Notes under the pieces: generated by a model
What the model was told of the DNA's origin: nothing
Database searches by the model: none
The model's input: only the letters and a program-made list of their open reading frames with translations
Made by a program: the position numbers and the translations under genes
Source: Psychrobacter nivimaris
GTDB taxonomy: Bacteria; Pseudomonadota; Gammaproteobacteria; Pseudomonadales; Moraxellaceae
DNA length: 64,000 nucleotides
Assembly: GCF_009812035.1 (NCBI RefSeq)
Contig: NZ_VZIZ01000019.1
Location: forward strand, 62,001-126,000
Direction: 5' to 3'
Part shown: positions 1 to 8,843 of the stretch, in pieces
Numbering within the stretch: the first letter of the stretch is position 1
How the letters are laid out: every line of letters begins with the position of its first letter

Positions 1-395
1 TACTTATTTTAATCAGTGGCTACCGCGTCGTACGTGATTCTGTGCATATATTGATGGAAGGGACGCCTGCCAATATATCGCTAGTCGATCTGGAGCAAAA
101 ATTACTCGAAGACGCTCAAGTACAAAAAGTACATGACCTACATGTTTGGAGTATTACTAGCGGTCTCAATGCACTCTCTTGTCACGTGGTGGTCGATGGT
201 GAAATGAGTATCCATGAATCAAATATTCTAATTGCCAGTCTAGAACAAAGACTGCTAGAGCTTGGTATTCACCATGCTACTATTCAGGTCGAAAGCTCGT
301 CTCACCCGCAGAATATCTCACATAGCGATGCATTGGTTTGTGATATTTCGGGGCAGCTGTCTGATGGTAATAGTCATATTGGTCATAACCATTGA
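1..395 (+). CDS. Cation diffusion facilitator (CDF) metal exporter, C-terminal part
   Basis: The reading frame is open from base 3, upstream of the first possible start (GTG at 42), so this is the 3' end of a gene that begins before the window. The visible part matches the cytoplasmic C-terminal domain of CDF/ZitB/CzcD-type zinc exporters: a segment on GTPANISLVDLEQKLL, the conserved HDLHVWSITSG motif, and a beta-strand pair that forms the dimer domain. The tail contains several histidines (HIGHNH at the very end), as is common in zinc-binding CDF tails. Family knowledge: CDF proteins export Zn, Co or Cd from the cytoplasm in exchange for protons. The metal cannot be decided from the tail alone. 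Confidence 0.85.
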   Translation, partial: LILISGYRVVRDSVHILMEGTPANISLVDLEQKLLEDAQVQKVHDLHVWSITSGLNALSCHVVVDGEMSIHESNILIASLEQRLLELGIHHATIQVESSSHPQNISHSDALVCDISGQLSDGNSHIGHNH

Positions 396-702
396 CGATA
401 CATTTTCAGCTAAGTGATTGAATAAAGAAGTCAGTAACTTGAAACACGACCTAACAAATACAAGTATAGGCATCTGATACTGGCTTACACTAAAAGTTAC
501 GTAGAATTAGAACTAGAATCTAGATCACATTAAAGCAGTCGTGATTTGCGACAATCTTTTGTTTTATTCAACTTAAAAAAATTAAGTCCGAATCGGCTTA
601 TGTGGTTATAATAACTATTATAAAGTTTTGTTTAGCACCCCAGTTAATTTTTATAATCATACTTTTTGGTATTTTCACTCTATCTATTGATGATACAACA
701 CT
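396..702. other. Intergenic region after the CDF gene
   Basis: About 307 bases without a convincing gene. The only open frame (from 602) overlaps the next gene in another frame and looks like chance. A TATAAT hexamer lies at 607-612, but no good -35 box stands at the right distance. No strong hairpin was seen. Confidence 0.5.
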
Positions 703-1407
703 ATGTCTAGACGCTCAGCACCCTTTGTCGCCCCAGACTATATCGATGATCCTGCATCAAAAGATGGCAAAAAACACGCCAAAGTTTTGTTATCGACATT
801 GCAAGAAGACATTGCAAACTTTCGTAATGAACAGTTTCCGCCTGATATTTTGCGACAAATTCGCGATATGCCTATCTACGAAGGCAACTTAGCCGAAGTC
901 CAGACTTATCAGCAGTGTTGGCAAAATCTGCTTGAGCGCGCCAAGGATTTTTATCCAGCGGCCAACATGCCACCTGACTATCTACCGCTCCCTGCCAGCC
1001 TTGAAATACCACAATTCATCTATCACGTTCAGCGTCTACATTTAACTAAGACACGCGCTAAAGAATCTAAGAGCTTTGGATCAGTAGGTGCTCTGACGGA
1101 TAAGTGTGGTCAATATACGGATGATGAAATTGAGCGCATGACAGCGGTGCTAGATAACGACGAGGAAGCGCGACTGGTAGCGCATCGTGAATTTATCGAT
1201 TTGCGTGCTTATGTTTTTTGTCGCGATAGTAAGGGCGAGATGTTAGAGCCTGAGCGGGTGCGTTTTTATCGTACTGGTCTGATTGTACATGCCCTGCCTG
1301 ACTTTAAGATTGTTGACAGTCGCCAGACACCGCGTAAACGCCGCAACGATGCTTATAATAATCCGCTTGCAGACAATGGTGTGTGGAAAATTTATCGCAA
1401 AAAATAA
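703..1407 (+). CDS. Conserved hypothetical protein, 234 aa
   Basis: I do not recognise a family with a known function. The protein is soluble, charged, and has no signal peptide or membrane segment. It begins with a basic, disordered-looking stretch (MSRRSAPF) and ends in a very basic tail (TPRKRRNDAY and IYRKK). Three cysteines are scattered and do not form a CxxC pair. The ATG at 703 has no clear ribosome binding site. The gene stands alone, 91 bases before the antiporter gene on the same strand, so co-transcription is possible. Codon use looks like that of the neighbours, which argues for a resident gene. Confidence 0.6.
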   Translation: MSRRSAPFVAPDYIDDPASKDGKKHAKVLLSTLQEDIANFRNEQFPPDILRQIRDMPIYEGNLAEVQTYQQCWQNLLERAKDFYPAANMPPDYLPLPASLEIPQFIYHVQRLHLTKTRAKESKSFGSVGALTDKCGQYTDDEIERMTAVLDNDEEARLVAHREFIDLRAYVFCRDSKGEMLEPERVRFYRTGLIVHALPDFKIVDSRQTPRKRRNDAYNNPLADNGVWKIYRKK

Positions 1408-1498
1408 TAGATACTAGCGCGATATCGTTTTAGCCATACTGATTTTAGTCACGTTCATTTTATATTGTGTATTTTATTCAAATTTTTAAGGAGCCCAG

Positions 1499-3385
1499 AT
1501 GTTTGCTGCCGCCGCCGGCTCACCAAATCTCATGTTGCAAGCCACTATCTTTTTGGGAGCAGCATTGCTCTTTGTCCCTCTCGGTAAACGCTTCGGCATT
1601 GCAACGGTTTTAGGCTACCTCATCACTGGACTCATATTGGGCCCAAGTGGCTTGGATGTGGCAGGCGACGCTGAAAGTCTATTGCACTTTTCAGAGTTTG
1701 GCGTGGTCATGCTGCTGTTCATTATCGGGCTTGAGCTCCAGCCTTCGCGGCTCTGGGCATTGCGCCGCTCTATATTTGTATTGGGCGGTTTGCAGGTCGG
1801 TTTGACTGGTACGCTACTGATGTGGCTCCTACATCAGTTTTTCTCCTTACAACTAGATACCGCCTTTATTGTTGGTTTTGGTTTGGCGCTATCCTCTACC
1901 GCGTTTGTACTACAGATACTGACTGAAAAGCAGCAGCTTTCGAGCACGCATGGTCGAGAAGCCTTCACCATTTTATTATTCCAAGATATTGCAGTCATTC
2001 CGTTGTTAGCAGTCATTCCGTTCTTATCAGGGGTGCGTGAGCAAAGCTACGATTTGATTTATTTTGGTAAGGTATTTGCTGTCTTTGCCGGTCTGATTTT
2101 TGCCAGCCGTTATGTGGTTCGACCATTCTTTAAATTTGTGGCTTCCAGTGGTGCATCAGAACTACTGACAGCGGTCGCCCTATTTATCGTGATGGGCGTA
2201 TCTATCTTGATGGGCCAAATCGGTCTATCAATGGCGTTAGGTGCATTTTTGACAGGTGTGTTGTTAGCAGATTCTGAGTATCGTCACGAATTAGAAGCCA
2301 GTATCGAACCTTTTAAAGGATTGCTACTAGGTCTATTCTTTATGTCGGTCGGTATGCTTACCGACGTCAAACTCATTTTGGCAGAGCCCATCTTTATTAT
2401 TGGCTGTGCCCTCGCCTTGATGTTTATCAAGTTTGCAGTGATTGCAGGTATTGCCAAAGTATCGGGCAATCGCTGGCCTACCAGTATCCGATTGGGCGTG
2501 ACCTTGGCTCAAGGTGGTGAGTTTGCCTTTGTCCTATTCAGTGTCGCCACTGCCCAAAATGTCTTGCGTCCTGAACTTGCTAATACTCTTAACCTTGTCG
2601 TTACCATTTCGATGGCGCTAACACCTCTGGCATTCTTATTGTTAGAAAAAGTAGGTGAGCCGTTATTTGCCAAGAGTAAACCAAGCCGCGAATACGATAC
2701 CATTCCCGATCATGAGCATCAGGTCATTATTGCAGGCTTCGGCCGCGTTGGTCAGATTATTGGCCGTGTACTGCGCATGCATAATATCGAATTTACCGCC
2801 ATTGAACGCTCAGCAAACCGAGTAGATTTTGTAAGAAAATTCGGTAACCAAGTCTATTATGGCGATCCGAAAAACCCTGAAATTCTACGAGCGGCTGGTA
2901 TTCAAAAAGCGCGAGTGTTTATTCTCGCTATCGATGACTTAGAACGCTCTATCACTACTGCTCAGTATCTTCGTAAGAATTATCCTGAACTGATTGTATT
3001 AGCAAGAGCACGCGATCGTCAGCACTATTATCGCTTGCGTGAGGTTGGCGTGCGGCACATTTGGCGTGAGACCTATTTGTCGTCTTTGGACATGTCACGT
3101 GAATCACTACAGTTATTAGGTATCTCACCAGAAAAAGCGCGAGAAACAGTAAAAACATTCCGTGATTATGATGATGACTTGATCGAACGCCAACAAGCTA
3201 TCTACGATGATGAAGCTAGCATGATTGAATCCGCGCAATCAGCAATGGCTGAGCTTGAAAGCTTGTTTGACGAAGATATTGGTAAAGCACGTAAAATGGA
3301 TTTGACCGATTTTTATGAAGCGTTAAAGAGCCAAGCAACACCAGTTGAGGAAAAGAATGATACTGCAACGGACCCTAAGCATTAA
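1499..3385 (+). CDS. KefB/KefC-type monovalent cation:proton antiporter (CPA2 family)
   Basis: A 628-residue inner-membrane transporter. Residues about 10-385 form the 12-13 helix Na/H-exchanger domain, including the ITGLILGPSGL and LLLFIIGLEL style repeats. From about residue 403 a RCK/TrkA-N domain follows, with the nucleotide-binding motif GFGRVGQIIG and the acidic residue at the end of strand 2 (AIERS). Length and order match KefB/KefC, which export K+ in exchange for H+ and are gated by glutathione adducts. The acidic, coiled C-terminal extension (about 545-628) is typical of the family. The start has a good AAGGAG site about 7 bases upstream. No KefF/KefG ancillary gene lies beside it, so glutathione gating is inferred from the family only. 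A terminator follows. Confidence 0.88.
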   Translation: MFAAAAGSPNLMLQATIFLGAALLFVPLGKRFGIATVLGYLITGLILGPSGLDVAGDAESLLHFSEFGVVMLLFIIGLELQPSRLWALRRSIFVLGGLQVGLTGTLLMWLLHQFFSLQLDTAFIVGFGLALSSTAFVLQILTEKQQLSSTHGREAFTILLFQDIAVIPLLAVIPFLSGVREQSYDLIYFGKVFAVFAGLIFASRYVVRPFFKFVASSGASELLTAVALFIVMGVSILMGQIGLSMALGAFLTGVLLADSEYRHELEASIEPFKGLLLGLFFMSVGMLTDVKLILAEPIFIIGCALALMFIKFAVIAGIAKVSGNRWPTSIRLGVTLAQGGEFAFVLFSVATAQNVLRPELANTLNLVVTISMALTPLAFLLLEKVGEPLFAKSKPSREYDTIPDHEHQVIIAGFGRVGQIIGRVLRMHNIEFTAIERSANRVDFVRKFGNQVYYGDPKNPEILRAAGIQKARVFILAIDDLERSITTAQYLRKNYPELIVLARARDRQHYYRLREVGVRHIWRETYLSSLDMSRESLQLLGISPEKARETVKTFRDYDDDLIERQQAIYDDEASMIESAQSAMAELESLFDEDIGKARKMDLTDFYEALKSQATPVEEKNDTATDPKH

Positions 3386-3438
3386 CCCTAAACAGTAGCT
3401 CTCAGCACTAGCAACATCTACAAGCACTCGTCAAATAC

Positions 3439-3480
3439 AGCCCCTAATCAGCTATGCAGTTTTTAGGGGCTTGTTTTTTA
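3439..3480 (+). terminator. Rho-independent terminator of the antiporter gene
   Basis: A perfect 9-bp stem (AGCCCCTAA at 3439-3447, TTAGGGGCT at 3463-3471) is followed by TGTTTTTTA. It lies inside the last codons of the convergent gene at 3444-4373, so the terminator is also coding sequence on the other strand. Confidence 0.8.
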
Positions 3481-4373
3481 TTCAGTGAGCTGGTGCAATC
3501 CCAATTATCACTGTCTGGTATATGATAAAAGACCAGCGTCTGCTCGTTTAAATAGCGTATCGGAAACGTCACGTTCTGAATCGTTGCTACTACCGCACAG
3601 TCGGTTTCTGTTACGCCAGCGGCCTGAGTATCGACATGCATGCGTATTTGCTGCTGTTCGGTACTCAGGGGCAGGTTTACTGGACACTGCCCTGTCTGCT
3701 GATAAATCAACGCCACTCGATTTTGGGCATTCTTTGCAATATCATAAGCATCAAACAAAACTTCATTTGCTTTTGGCTTAGCAATAATCGGTAAAAACTG
3801 CACCTTAATCACCAATAGCGAAAACGCAAAAAAACCAAACCCCAATGCCAGTCCAAATAAGCTAACACCGCCTTCTCTTTGCAGATGTGCCTTCTGTGCT
3901 GCCTCATCTCGCGGATAGTCATTTATCGCATCAGCGATCTCACGCCTTGCCATTCGGTAGTAATACGCATCTGTCCAACGTGCCACCATAAACGACCAAA
4001 ATAGCCAAATAACAGCGGCAATACCGATACGTGTTGCCATCTGATAAGCATCTGGGACATAGGACATCGCTACAAACTCAAAAGCGACTAGCACTAGTGC
4101 CACATTAAGCTGGATAAAAGACCACCCTGCGACACTATAGACAATCGCATCCATATAGCGCTTGCGATATAGCAGCCAAGGGAAAGTGATAAAAAATGCA
4201 GCCCAATGCCATTTTGGTGACAGATAACCTTGCTGATCAAACTGCTCAAAGCGTTTGAGATAATAACGCTGGCTACGATTACCGATGAACCATTTGTCTA
4301 ACTGCTTACGTTTAGCAGGTGTTAACGATTCTTGATAAAATGGTGGCGGTGAATCTGTCTCGATAAATAACAT
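3444..4373 (-). CDS. DUF2628-type membrane protein with a pilin-like C-terminal domain
   Basis: A 309-residue protein. The N-terminal half contains an amphipathic segment with WHWAAFFITFPWLLYRKRY, the signature of DUF2628 membrane proteins, followed by helices at about 75-100 and 115-135 and a basic loop (YYYRMARREI). A further membrane helix lies at about 170-195. The part after it (about 205-309) looks like a small pilin/pseudopilin globular domain: AKNAQNRVALIYQQTGQCP resembles the alpha-helix and TG.CP turn of minor pilins, and four cysteines could make two disulfides. This is inference from motif style. Function unknown; the C-terminal domain should face the periplasm. The ATG at 4373 has no strong Shine-Dalgarno site. 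The gene is convergent with the antiporter gene and shares its terminator sequence. Confidence 0.6.
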   Translation of the reverse strand: MLFIETDSPPPFYQESLTPAKRKQLDKWFIGNRSQRYYLKRFEQFDQQGYLSPKWHWAAFFITFPWLLYRKRYMDAIVYSVAGWSFIQLNVALVLVAFEFVAMSYVPDAYQMATRIGIAAVIWLFWSFMVARWTDAYYYRMARREIADAINDYPRDEAAQKAHLQREGGVSLFGLALGFGFFAFSLLVIKVQFLPIIAKPKANEVLFDAYDIAKNAQNRVALIYQQTGQCPVNLPLSTEQQQIRMHVDTQAAGVTETDCAVVATIQNVTFPIRYLNEQTLVFYHIPDSDNWDCTSSLNKKQAPKNCIAD

Positions 4374-4506
4374 GGCAACACGCTCTACTTGCTGACTCTT
4401 AGAAAAAGCATTTAAAAGATACCATTATATGATAACGCTAAAACCCGTGTGTAACATAGAGAAACCCCAGCACTGACCAGCAAATACGCGAAAATAGGAT
4501 TGTCCG

Positions 4507-4535
4507 TTCACAGTTGTATGGATTTGACTTATAAT
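4507..4535 (+). promoter_or_regulatory. Sigma-70 promoter for trmB
   Basis: TTCACA (4507-4512), a spacer of exactly 17 bases and TATAAT (4530-4535). The -35 box has one mismatch to TTGACA and the -10 box is perfect. It lies 39 bases before the trmB start and predicts a short leader. Confidence 0.6.
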
Positions 4536-4574
4536 AAGCAAACATCACCCACCTAATTAAGCCTTACGAATCCT

Positions 4575-5414
4575 ATGAGTCAACATTCTGATATCAATGA
4601 CAACGTCAATAGTACCGATACTACTGATGAGCAAACCCTTAATAGCACAAGCGAGCCTATCAATAACGATAACAGCACTAGCCAAGAGATAGAACCGACC
4701 TCTGACAAGCATATCCGCATCGTCAATACGTTTATGAAGCGCCGTACGCACATGAACAAAAATGCTGAGCTTGCACTAACTGCTCCAGAATTTTCTGAGT
4801 ATTTGGTCAATAACAGTTTTGGGGATGGCGATCTTACCGGTATTGACAACCTACGTACGTTATTTGCTGATAGCCCTAACGGCGCAGATGCACCGCTTAC
4901 GGTAGAGATTGGTTTTGGCTTGGGTGATTCGTTTATTGAAATGGCGGCCGCTGACCCTACTCGTAATTTTGTCGGTGTAGAAGTGCATGAGCCTGGTATT
5001 GGTAAATGCGCTTATATGGCTGGCACCCAAGATTTGAGCAACGTAAAAATCATCAACGGTGATGCCATTCAATTGCTCAAGCAGCTACCAGAAAACCATA
5101 TCGACCGTATTCAGCTATACTTCCCTGATCCATGGCAAAAGAAGCGCCACTATAAGCGTCGTTTTGTCAGTCCTGAACGTATGACTATCGTTACGCGCAG
5201 CTTAAAACAAGGCGGCTGGTTCCATACAGCAACTGACTGGGAGCATTATGCATTTTGGATGGTTGAAGTATTGGATGGTTTCGTTGGACTAACCAACAAA
5301 GCAGGTAAAGGTAACTTCACTGAGCGTCCTGACTTTCGTCCAATGACCAAGTTTGAGCGTCGTGGCCTCGATCGTGGGCATGGCGTCTGGGATTTGATCT
5401 ATATCAAAGACTGA
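4575..5414 (+). CDS. trmB: tRNA (guanine-N7-)-methyltransferase
   Basis: TrmB makes m7G46 in the variable loop of many tRNAs, using S-adenosylmethionine. The Rossmann-fold SAM motif [11 protein letters not shown] is at about residues 109-119 and the family signature [11 protein letters not shown] at about 182-192. The C-terminal [17 protein letters not shown] motif is also present. The protein is 279 residues, longer than usual, because the first about 55 residues are a low-complexity acidic Asn/Asp/Ser/Thr-rich extension. The conserved part begins near [16 protein letters not shown]. An internal start closer to the domain is possible, but the promoter position and the coding composition support the ATG at 4575. 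The gene has its own promoter and terminator. Confidence 0.95.
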   Translation: MSQHSDINDNVNSTDTTDEQTLNSTSEPINNDNSTSQEIEPTSDKHIRIVNTFMKRRTHMNKNAELALTAPEFSEYLVNNSFGDGDLTGIDNLRTLFADSPNGADAPLTVEIGFGLGDSFIEMAAADPTRNFVGVEVHEPGIGKCAYMAGTQDLSNVKIINGDAIQLLKQLPENHIDRIQLYFPDPWQKKRHYKRRFVSPERMTIVTRSLKQGGWFHTATDWEHYAFWMVEVLDGFVGLTNKAGKGNFTERPDFRPMTKFERRGLDRGHGVWDLIYIKD

Positions 5415-5445
5415 TTAATACAGCTCTACTTTTAAGTGTTTTGAC

Positions 5446-5475
5446 AAAGCGGCTATCTGATGTAGCCGCTTTTTT
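5446..5475 (+). terminator. Rho-independent terminator of trmB
   Basis: A perfect 10-bp stem AAAGCGGCTA / TAGCCGCTTT (5446-5455 and 5463-5472) with a 7-base loop, running into a T tract. It lies 32 bases after the trmB stop. Confidence 0.85.
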
Positions 5476-6472
5476 ATGGCCTTCTATAGGCTATAGAAAA
5501 TATCTCTAAAAATACTAGACATTATATGCATAACTATGTCTTCTGACATCTTAGGTGTATATCTTGAGTCATACTCCTGACTTTTAATGCCTATAGTATG
5601 ATTATGCGTAAAAAAAGATAAATTTATAATTTGTGAAACATAGCGCTCATAGCGTTGTTTGTAGACAAAATAGTACCTGTAAAGTGATGAAAAACGAGAT
5701 ATAGAACCCGTTCCCAACACTAATAATCTACGTAAACTTATGTATTATAAGGCTTTACAGAGTTCTCCCCATAAGCTGTGGATAACCCTGTGTATAAGTC
5801 ACCACTTGACAAGTTTATAGCTAAGCAACTTAAAGGATAAGGTAAAATCGTTCATTTTTTGTACAATTTATAAAACCTTTAAAATCAAATACTTATATTA
5901 AATTCACACACATAAAAAATTATTTTAAATAATTTTTAAAATAATTTAATTCTTCATAATGTTTCACAATTAGCGAAAATAAGCCTTTTATTTGTTGTGG
6001 ACAACTCCTAAATCTATTGACAAGCATAGTCATTATCAGGTTCAAAACAACAGCGACCTATCGCATCATTTCTATAGATTTTCAGCGTCATACCATACGA
6101 CAGATAGTGTCGTCTAGCATCCCTCAACGCTCATTATAGTGCTTTGCTTTTGTTATAATTACCTTATCAAATCAACAGCGTTAAGAAGTTGAGTCGAGTA
6201 ATTAGCACGCCAAGTCTGACTCAAAAACAACGATAACGACAGTGTATTACGGACTTATTTTTACTTCTCTCGCTATTTAATTTTACTGTATAGTAGAACG
6301 ATACATTCGATACTACTACCTATACCAGTCACGTGACAACCTATTTTTTGATAAAACAGCCAGACAATAATTGCCGACTTCATAACAGTCAGTATGCGTT
6401 TGCCAAAGGTTTTAACAGTACCAATATTTTATTTATAGCATCAACTTAACTACCGAAAACAAGGAATCCAAT
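5476..6472. other. Long non-coding region upstream of recA with DnaA boxes
   Basis: Almost 1 kb without a convincing gene, by far the longest gap in this part of the window. Two DnaA boxes in the same orientation, TGTGGATAA (5777-5785) and TGTGTATAA (5789-5797), stand 12 bases apart. A near-match TGTGGACAA is at 5996-6004. Between them lies a block with about 10% GC (8 G/C in the 80 bases 5881-5960). This is the architecture of a replication origin with its unwinding element, but dnaA, dnaN, rpmH or gidA are not nearby. A 78-codon frame on the minus strand (5484-5720) has no recognisable content and was not called. Confidence 0.5.
6151..6159 (+). promoter_or_regulatory. Possible extended -10 promoter upstream of recA
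   Basis: TGTTATAAT fits the extended -10 pattern (TGnTATAAT) with no recognisable -35 box. It would give a leader of about 305 bases for recA. No E. coli-type LexA operator (CTGT-N8-ACAG) was found before recA, consistent with the reported lack of LexA in Moraxellaceae. Confidence 0.3.
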
Positions 6473-7525
6473 ATGGACGACAATAAAGCCAAAGCCCTCA
6501 AAGCGGCATTAGGTCAAATCGAAAAGCAATTTGGTAAAAATACCATCATGCATCTAGGCGATGACTCAGCCATTATGGATGTCGATGTGGTCTCTACAGG
6601 CTCTCTAGGATTAGACATTGCGCTTGGCATTGGTGGTCTACCAAAAGGCCGTATCGTTGAAATTTACGGCCCAGAAAGCTCAGGTAAGACGACGATGACC
6701 CTGCAAGCTATTGCAGAGTGTCAAAAGCAAGGCGGTACCTGTGCCTTTATCGATGCTGAGCATGCGCTTGACCCTGTTTATGCACGCAAGCTTGGGGTAA
6801 ACACTGATGACTTATTGCTCTCGCAGCCTGACAATGGCGAGCAAGCACTTGAAATTACCGATATGTTGGTACGCTCAGGCGCAATCGACATGATCGTGAT
6901 TGACTCAGTAGCCGCCTTGACGCCACGTGCTGAGATTGAAGGCGAAATGGGCGACTCACACATGGGTCTACAAGCGCGTCTTATGAGCCAAGCCCTACGT
7001 AAAATCACTGGTAACGCCAAACGCTCTAACTGTATGGTGGTGTTTATTAACCAGATTCGTATGAAAATCGGTGTTATGTTCGGTAGCCCTGAGACTACGA
7101 CTGGTGGTAATGCGCTGAAATTCTACGCCTCTGTACGTATGGATATTCGCCGTATTGGTGCGGTCAAAAACGGTGATGAAATCATCGGTAACCAGACCCG
7201 TGTCAAAGTCATCAAAAATAAAATGGCACCACCTTTCCGCCAAGCTGAGTTCGAAATTACTTACGGTGAAGGTACGAACCATTTAGCCGAAGTCATCGAC
7301 TTAGGTGTAGAGATTGGAGCGGTTGGTAAAGCAGGATCGTGGTACAGCTATGGCGACGAAAAAATCGGTCAAGGTAAAGCCAACTCTGTGCTTTTCTTAA
7401 AAGAGAACCCTGCCATTGCCCAAGAAATCGAAGATAAGATCCGTGACGAAAAGCTTGGTACGAAGAAAAATAGCAAAGCCGACGAAACTGAAGAAGCAGA
7501 ACAGGCTTCTGAACCTGTACAATAA
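6473..7525 (+). CDS. recA: Recombinase RecA
   Basis: RecA forms a filament on single-stranded DNA, drives homologous strand exchange with ATP and stimulates self-cleavage of SOS-type repressors. The 350-residue protein is full length. The Walker A motif GPESSGKT is at residues 66-73, Walker B ([10 protein letters not shown]) at about 140-149, and the L2 region ([22 protein letters not shown]) carries the usual residues. The C-terminal tail is acidic ([15 protein letters not shown]), as expected for the autoregulatory tail. The ATG at 6473 has AAGGAA upstream and follows the long non-coding region. recX comes 40 bases later, so the two are probably one transcript. Confidence 0.98.
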   Translation: MDDNKAKALKAALGQIEKQFGKNTIMHLGDDSAIMDVDVVSTGSLGLDIALGIGGLPKGRIVEIYGPESSGKTTMTLQAIAECQKQGGTCAFIDAEHALDPVYARKLGVNTDDLLLSQPDNGEQALEITDMLVRSGAIDMIVIDSVAALTPRAEIEGEMGDSHMGLQARLMSQALRKITGNAKRSNCMVVFINQIRMKIGVMFGSPETTTGGNALKFYASVRMDIRRIGAVKNGDEIIGNQTRVKVIKNKMAPPFRQAEFEITYGEGTNHLAEVIDLGVEIGAVGKAGSWYSYGDEKIGQGKANSVLFLKENPAIAQEIEDKIRDEKLGTKKNSKADETEEAEQASEPVQ

Positions 7526-7565
7526 TGGTTTAACGATTAACCGTTGTCAGTCACTATGATTCATT

Positions 7566-8657
7566 ATGAAAATTAAAACCTTAGCTGAAATCCTAGGTGA
7601 GTCGGGCGCCGACTCACCTAGTTCTGTTGATAGTAAACCAAAAAAACCGTCCAAAGATTCTTATACGAAAGAGCCTAAAAAACGAGAGAAATCCAGTAAA
7701 CGGACTATCCGTTCAAGTGAAGATGATTCAGTCACGAACGACTCTACTATTGATACAGCGTTTTTCGAAGACTCCTCTCCTAACTCAAAGAAAACTTCTA
7801 AATCTAAAAAACGTAAAAAGCGTTTTCATCCAGCGGCTAATTTTACCGCTGAGCCTAGTGATACCCCTATATATCAACCACCTGAAGCGCAAACCATCAA
7901 AGAGATGCTGGCAGAAGTCAAACTCGACATTCATAATGACGAAATTGACAATAGCTTAGCAACAGATAAGGGTCGTAGCACTGAGCCGCCATCCAAAAAC
8001 TCAGAAAATGAAGCTGAGCTTTTTGCTATTGATGATAACGAAACAGACAGTCAAAACGATAATATACCAGCTGCGCTCAAAGCCTACTTACGAACCCCTG
8101 AACAAAAACAAGCAGAAATCGATGCGATTAAAGCAGAAAGTCGATTGCGTTGGCTCGCATTTTATTATTTATCACGCCGCGAATACGGTAAAGCTGAGCT
8201 AAAGCTAAAGCTGATCGACAAAGAGCAAGACCCAGAGAAAATTGATGCCCTGCTCGATGAGTTTGAAGAAAAAGGTTATCAAAGTGACTACCGCACTACC
8301 CTAATGCTGATACGTGAGAATATCCGTAAAGGCCGCGGACGTGGTCGGATCAAACAAGAGTTCTATCGTAAGAAGATTGCTATGCCAGGTAACATCGATG
8401 AGCTAATCGATATGGCAAATACTGAGTCTGATGAATTTAGTGAGTTTGTAGATGATGATGCAGACAACCTAGTTGATGGTGTAGATTGGCTAAAACTGGC
8501 GGTGATAGCTCGTACCAAAAAATACGGTAATGAGATACCAATTGAGCAAAAGGAAAAAGCTAAGCAGCTACGTTTTTTACAGTATAGAGGGTTTAATACC
8601 GATATCTGCTTTGCCGCACTTAACCATACTACAGAGACCCTAGACGAACGATTTTAA
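7566..8657 (+). CDS. recX: Regulatory protein RecX with a long N-terminal extension
   Basis: RecX binds RecA filaments and limits RecA activity. The recognisable RecX domain starts near residue 190 (RLRWLAFYYLSRREYGKAEL) and contains the three-helix repeats, including DPEKIDALLDEFEEKGYQSDYR and the basic IRKGRGRGRIKQEFYRKK stretch, then continues to the end. The total of 363 residues is more than twice the usual length of about 150. The first about 185 residues are disordered-looking, rich in Ser, Lys, Asp and Glu (for example SKSKKRKKRFHP), and match no family I know. The ATG at 7566 has no clear Shine-Dalgarno site. A perfect 13-bp hairpin lies at codons 10-19. Position right after recA supports the call. 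Confidence 0.9.
   Translation: MKIKTLAEILGESGADSPSSVDSKPKKPSKDSYTKEPKKREKSSKRTIRSSEDDSVTNDSTIDTAFFEDSSPNSKKTSKSKKRKKRFHPAANFTAEPSDTPIYQPPEAQTIKEMLAEVKLDIHNDEIDNSLATDKGRSTEPPSKNSENEAELFAIDDNETDSQNDNIPAALKAYLRTPEQKQAEIDAIKAESRLRWLAFYYLSRREYGKAELKLKLIDKEQDPEKIDALLDEFEEKGYQSDYRTTLMLIRENIRKGRGRGRIKQEFYRKKIAMPGNIDELIDMANTESDEFSEFVDDDADNLVDGVDWLKLAVIARTKKYGNEIPIEQKEKAKQLRFLQYRGFNTDICFAALNHTTETLDERF
7593..7621 (+). promoter_or_regulatory. Perfect 13-bp hairpin inside the 5' end of recX
   Basis: CTAGGTGAGTCGG (7593-7605), loop GCG, then its exact reverse complement CCGACTCACCTAG (7609-7621). No T tract follows, so it is not an ordinary terminator. It covers codons 10-19 of recX and could restrain recX translation or protect the recA message. 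In E. coli a recA-recX hairpin in the intergenic space limits recX expression; here the hairpin has moved into the coding sequence. Confidence 0.6.
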
Positions 8658-8729
8658 GGGCTTACTATCGCTATCACTGCCAAGCGGTATTTATCGACAG
8701 TCATACTCTTGTGATATACACAAAAAAGA

Positions 8730-8747
8730 GCACGTTATATAACGTGC
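8730..8747 (-). terminator. Terminator downstream of the YidB-like gene
   Basis: An 18-bp perfect palindrome GCACGTTATATAACGTGC. Read on the minus strand it is followed by TCTTTTTTG, so it mainly serves the minus-strand gene at 8844-9557, while it may also catch recX transcripts from the other side. Confidence 0.65.
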
Positions 8748-8843
8748 CCTTTAATCAATACTATTAATTATTTTAATCTACACGACTTTCAAGTATTCAA
8801 TTAGAAATTTTCGAATTCTAAGCTACCAAACTCCTTGAACAAA

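Noticed and set aside
602-892. 96-codon frame overlapping the start of the gene at 703
   Set aside because: It shares most of its length with a better frame and has no recognisable content.
5484-5720. 78-codon minus-strand frame after trmB
   Set aside because: No family resemblance, Tyr/Ser/Ile-rich as expected from AT-rich DNA, no clear ribosome binding site, and it lies in a region better explained as regulatory.
6160-6472. LexA (SOS) operator before recA
   Set aside because: No CTGT-N8-ACAG-type palindrome was seen; Moraxellaceae are reported to lack LexA.
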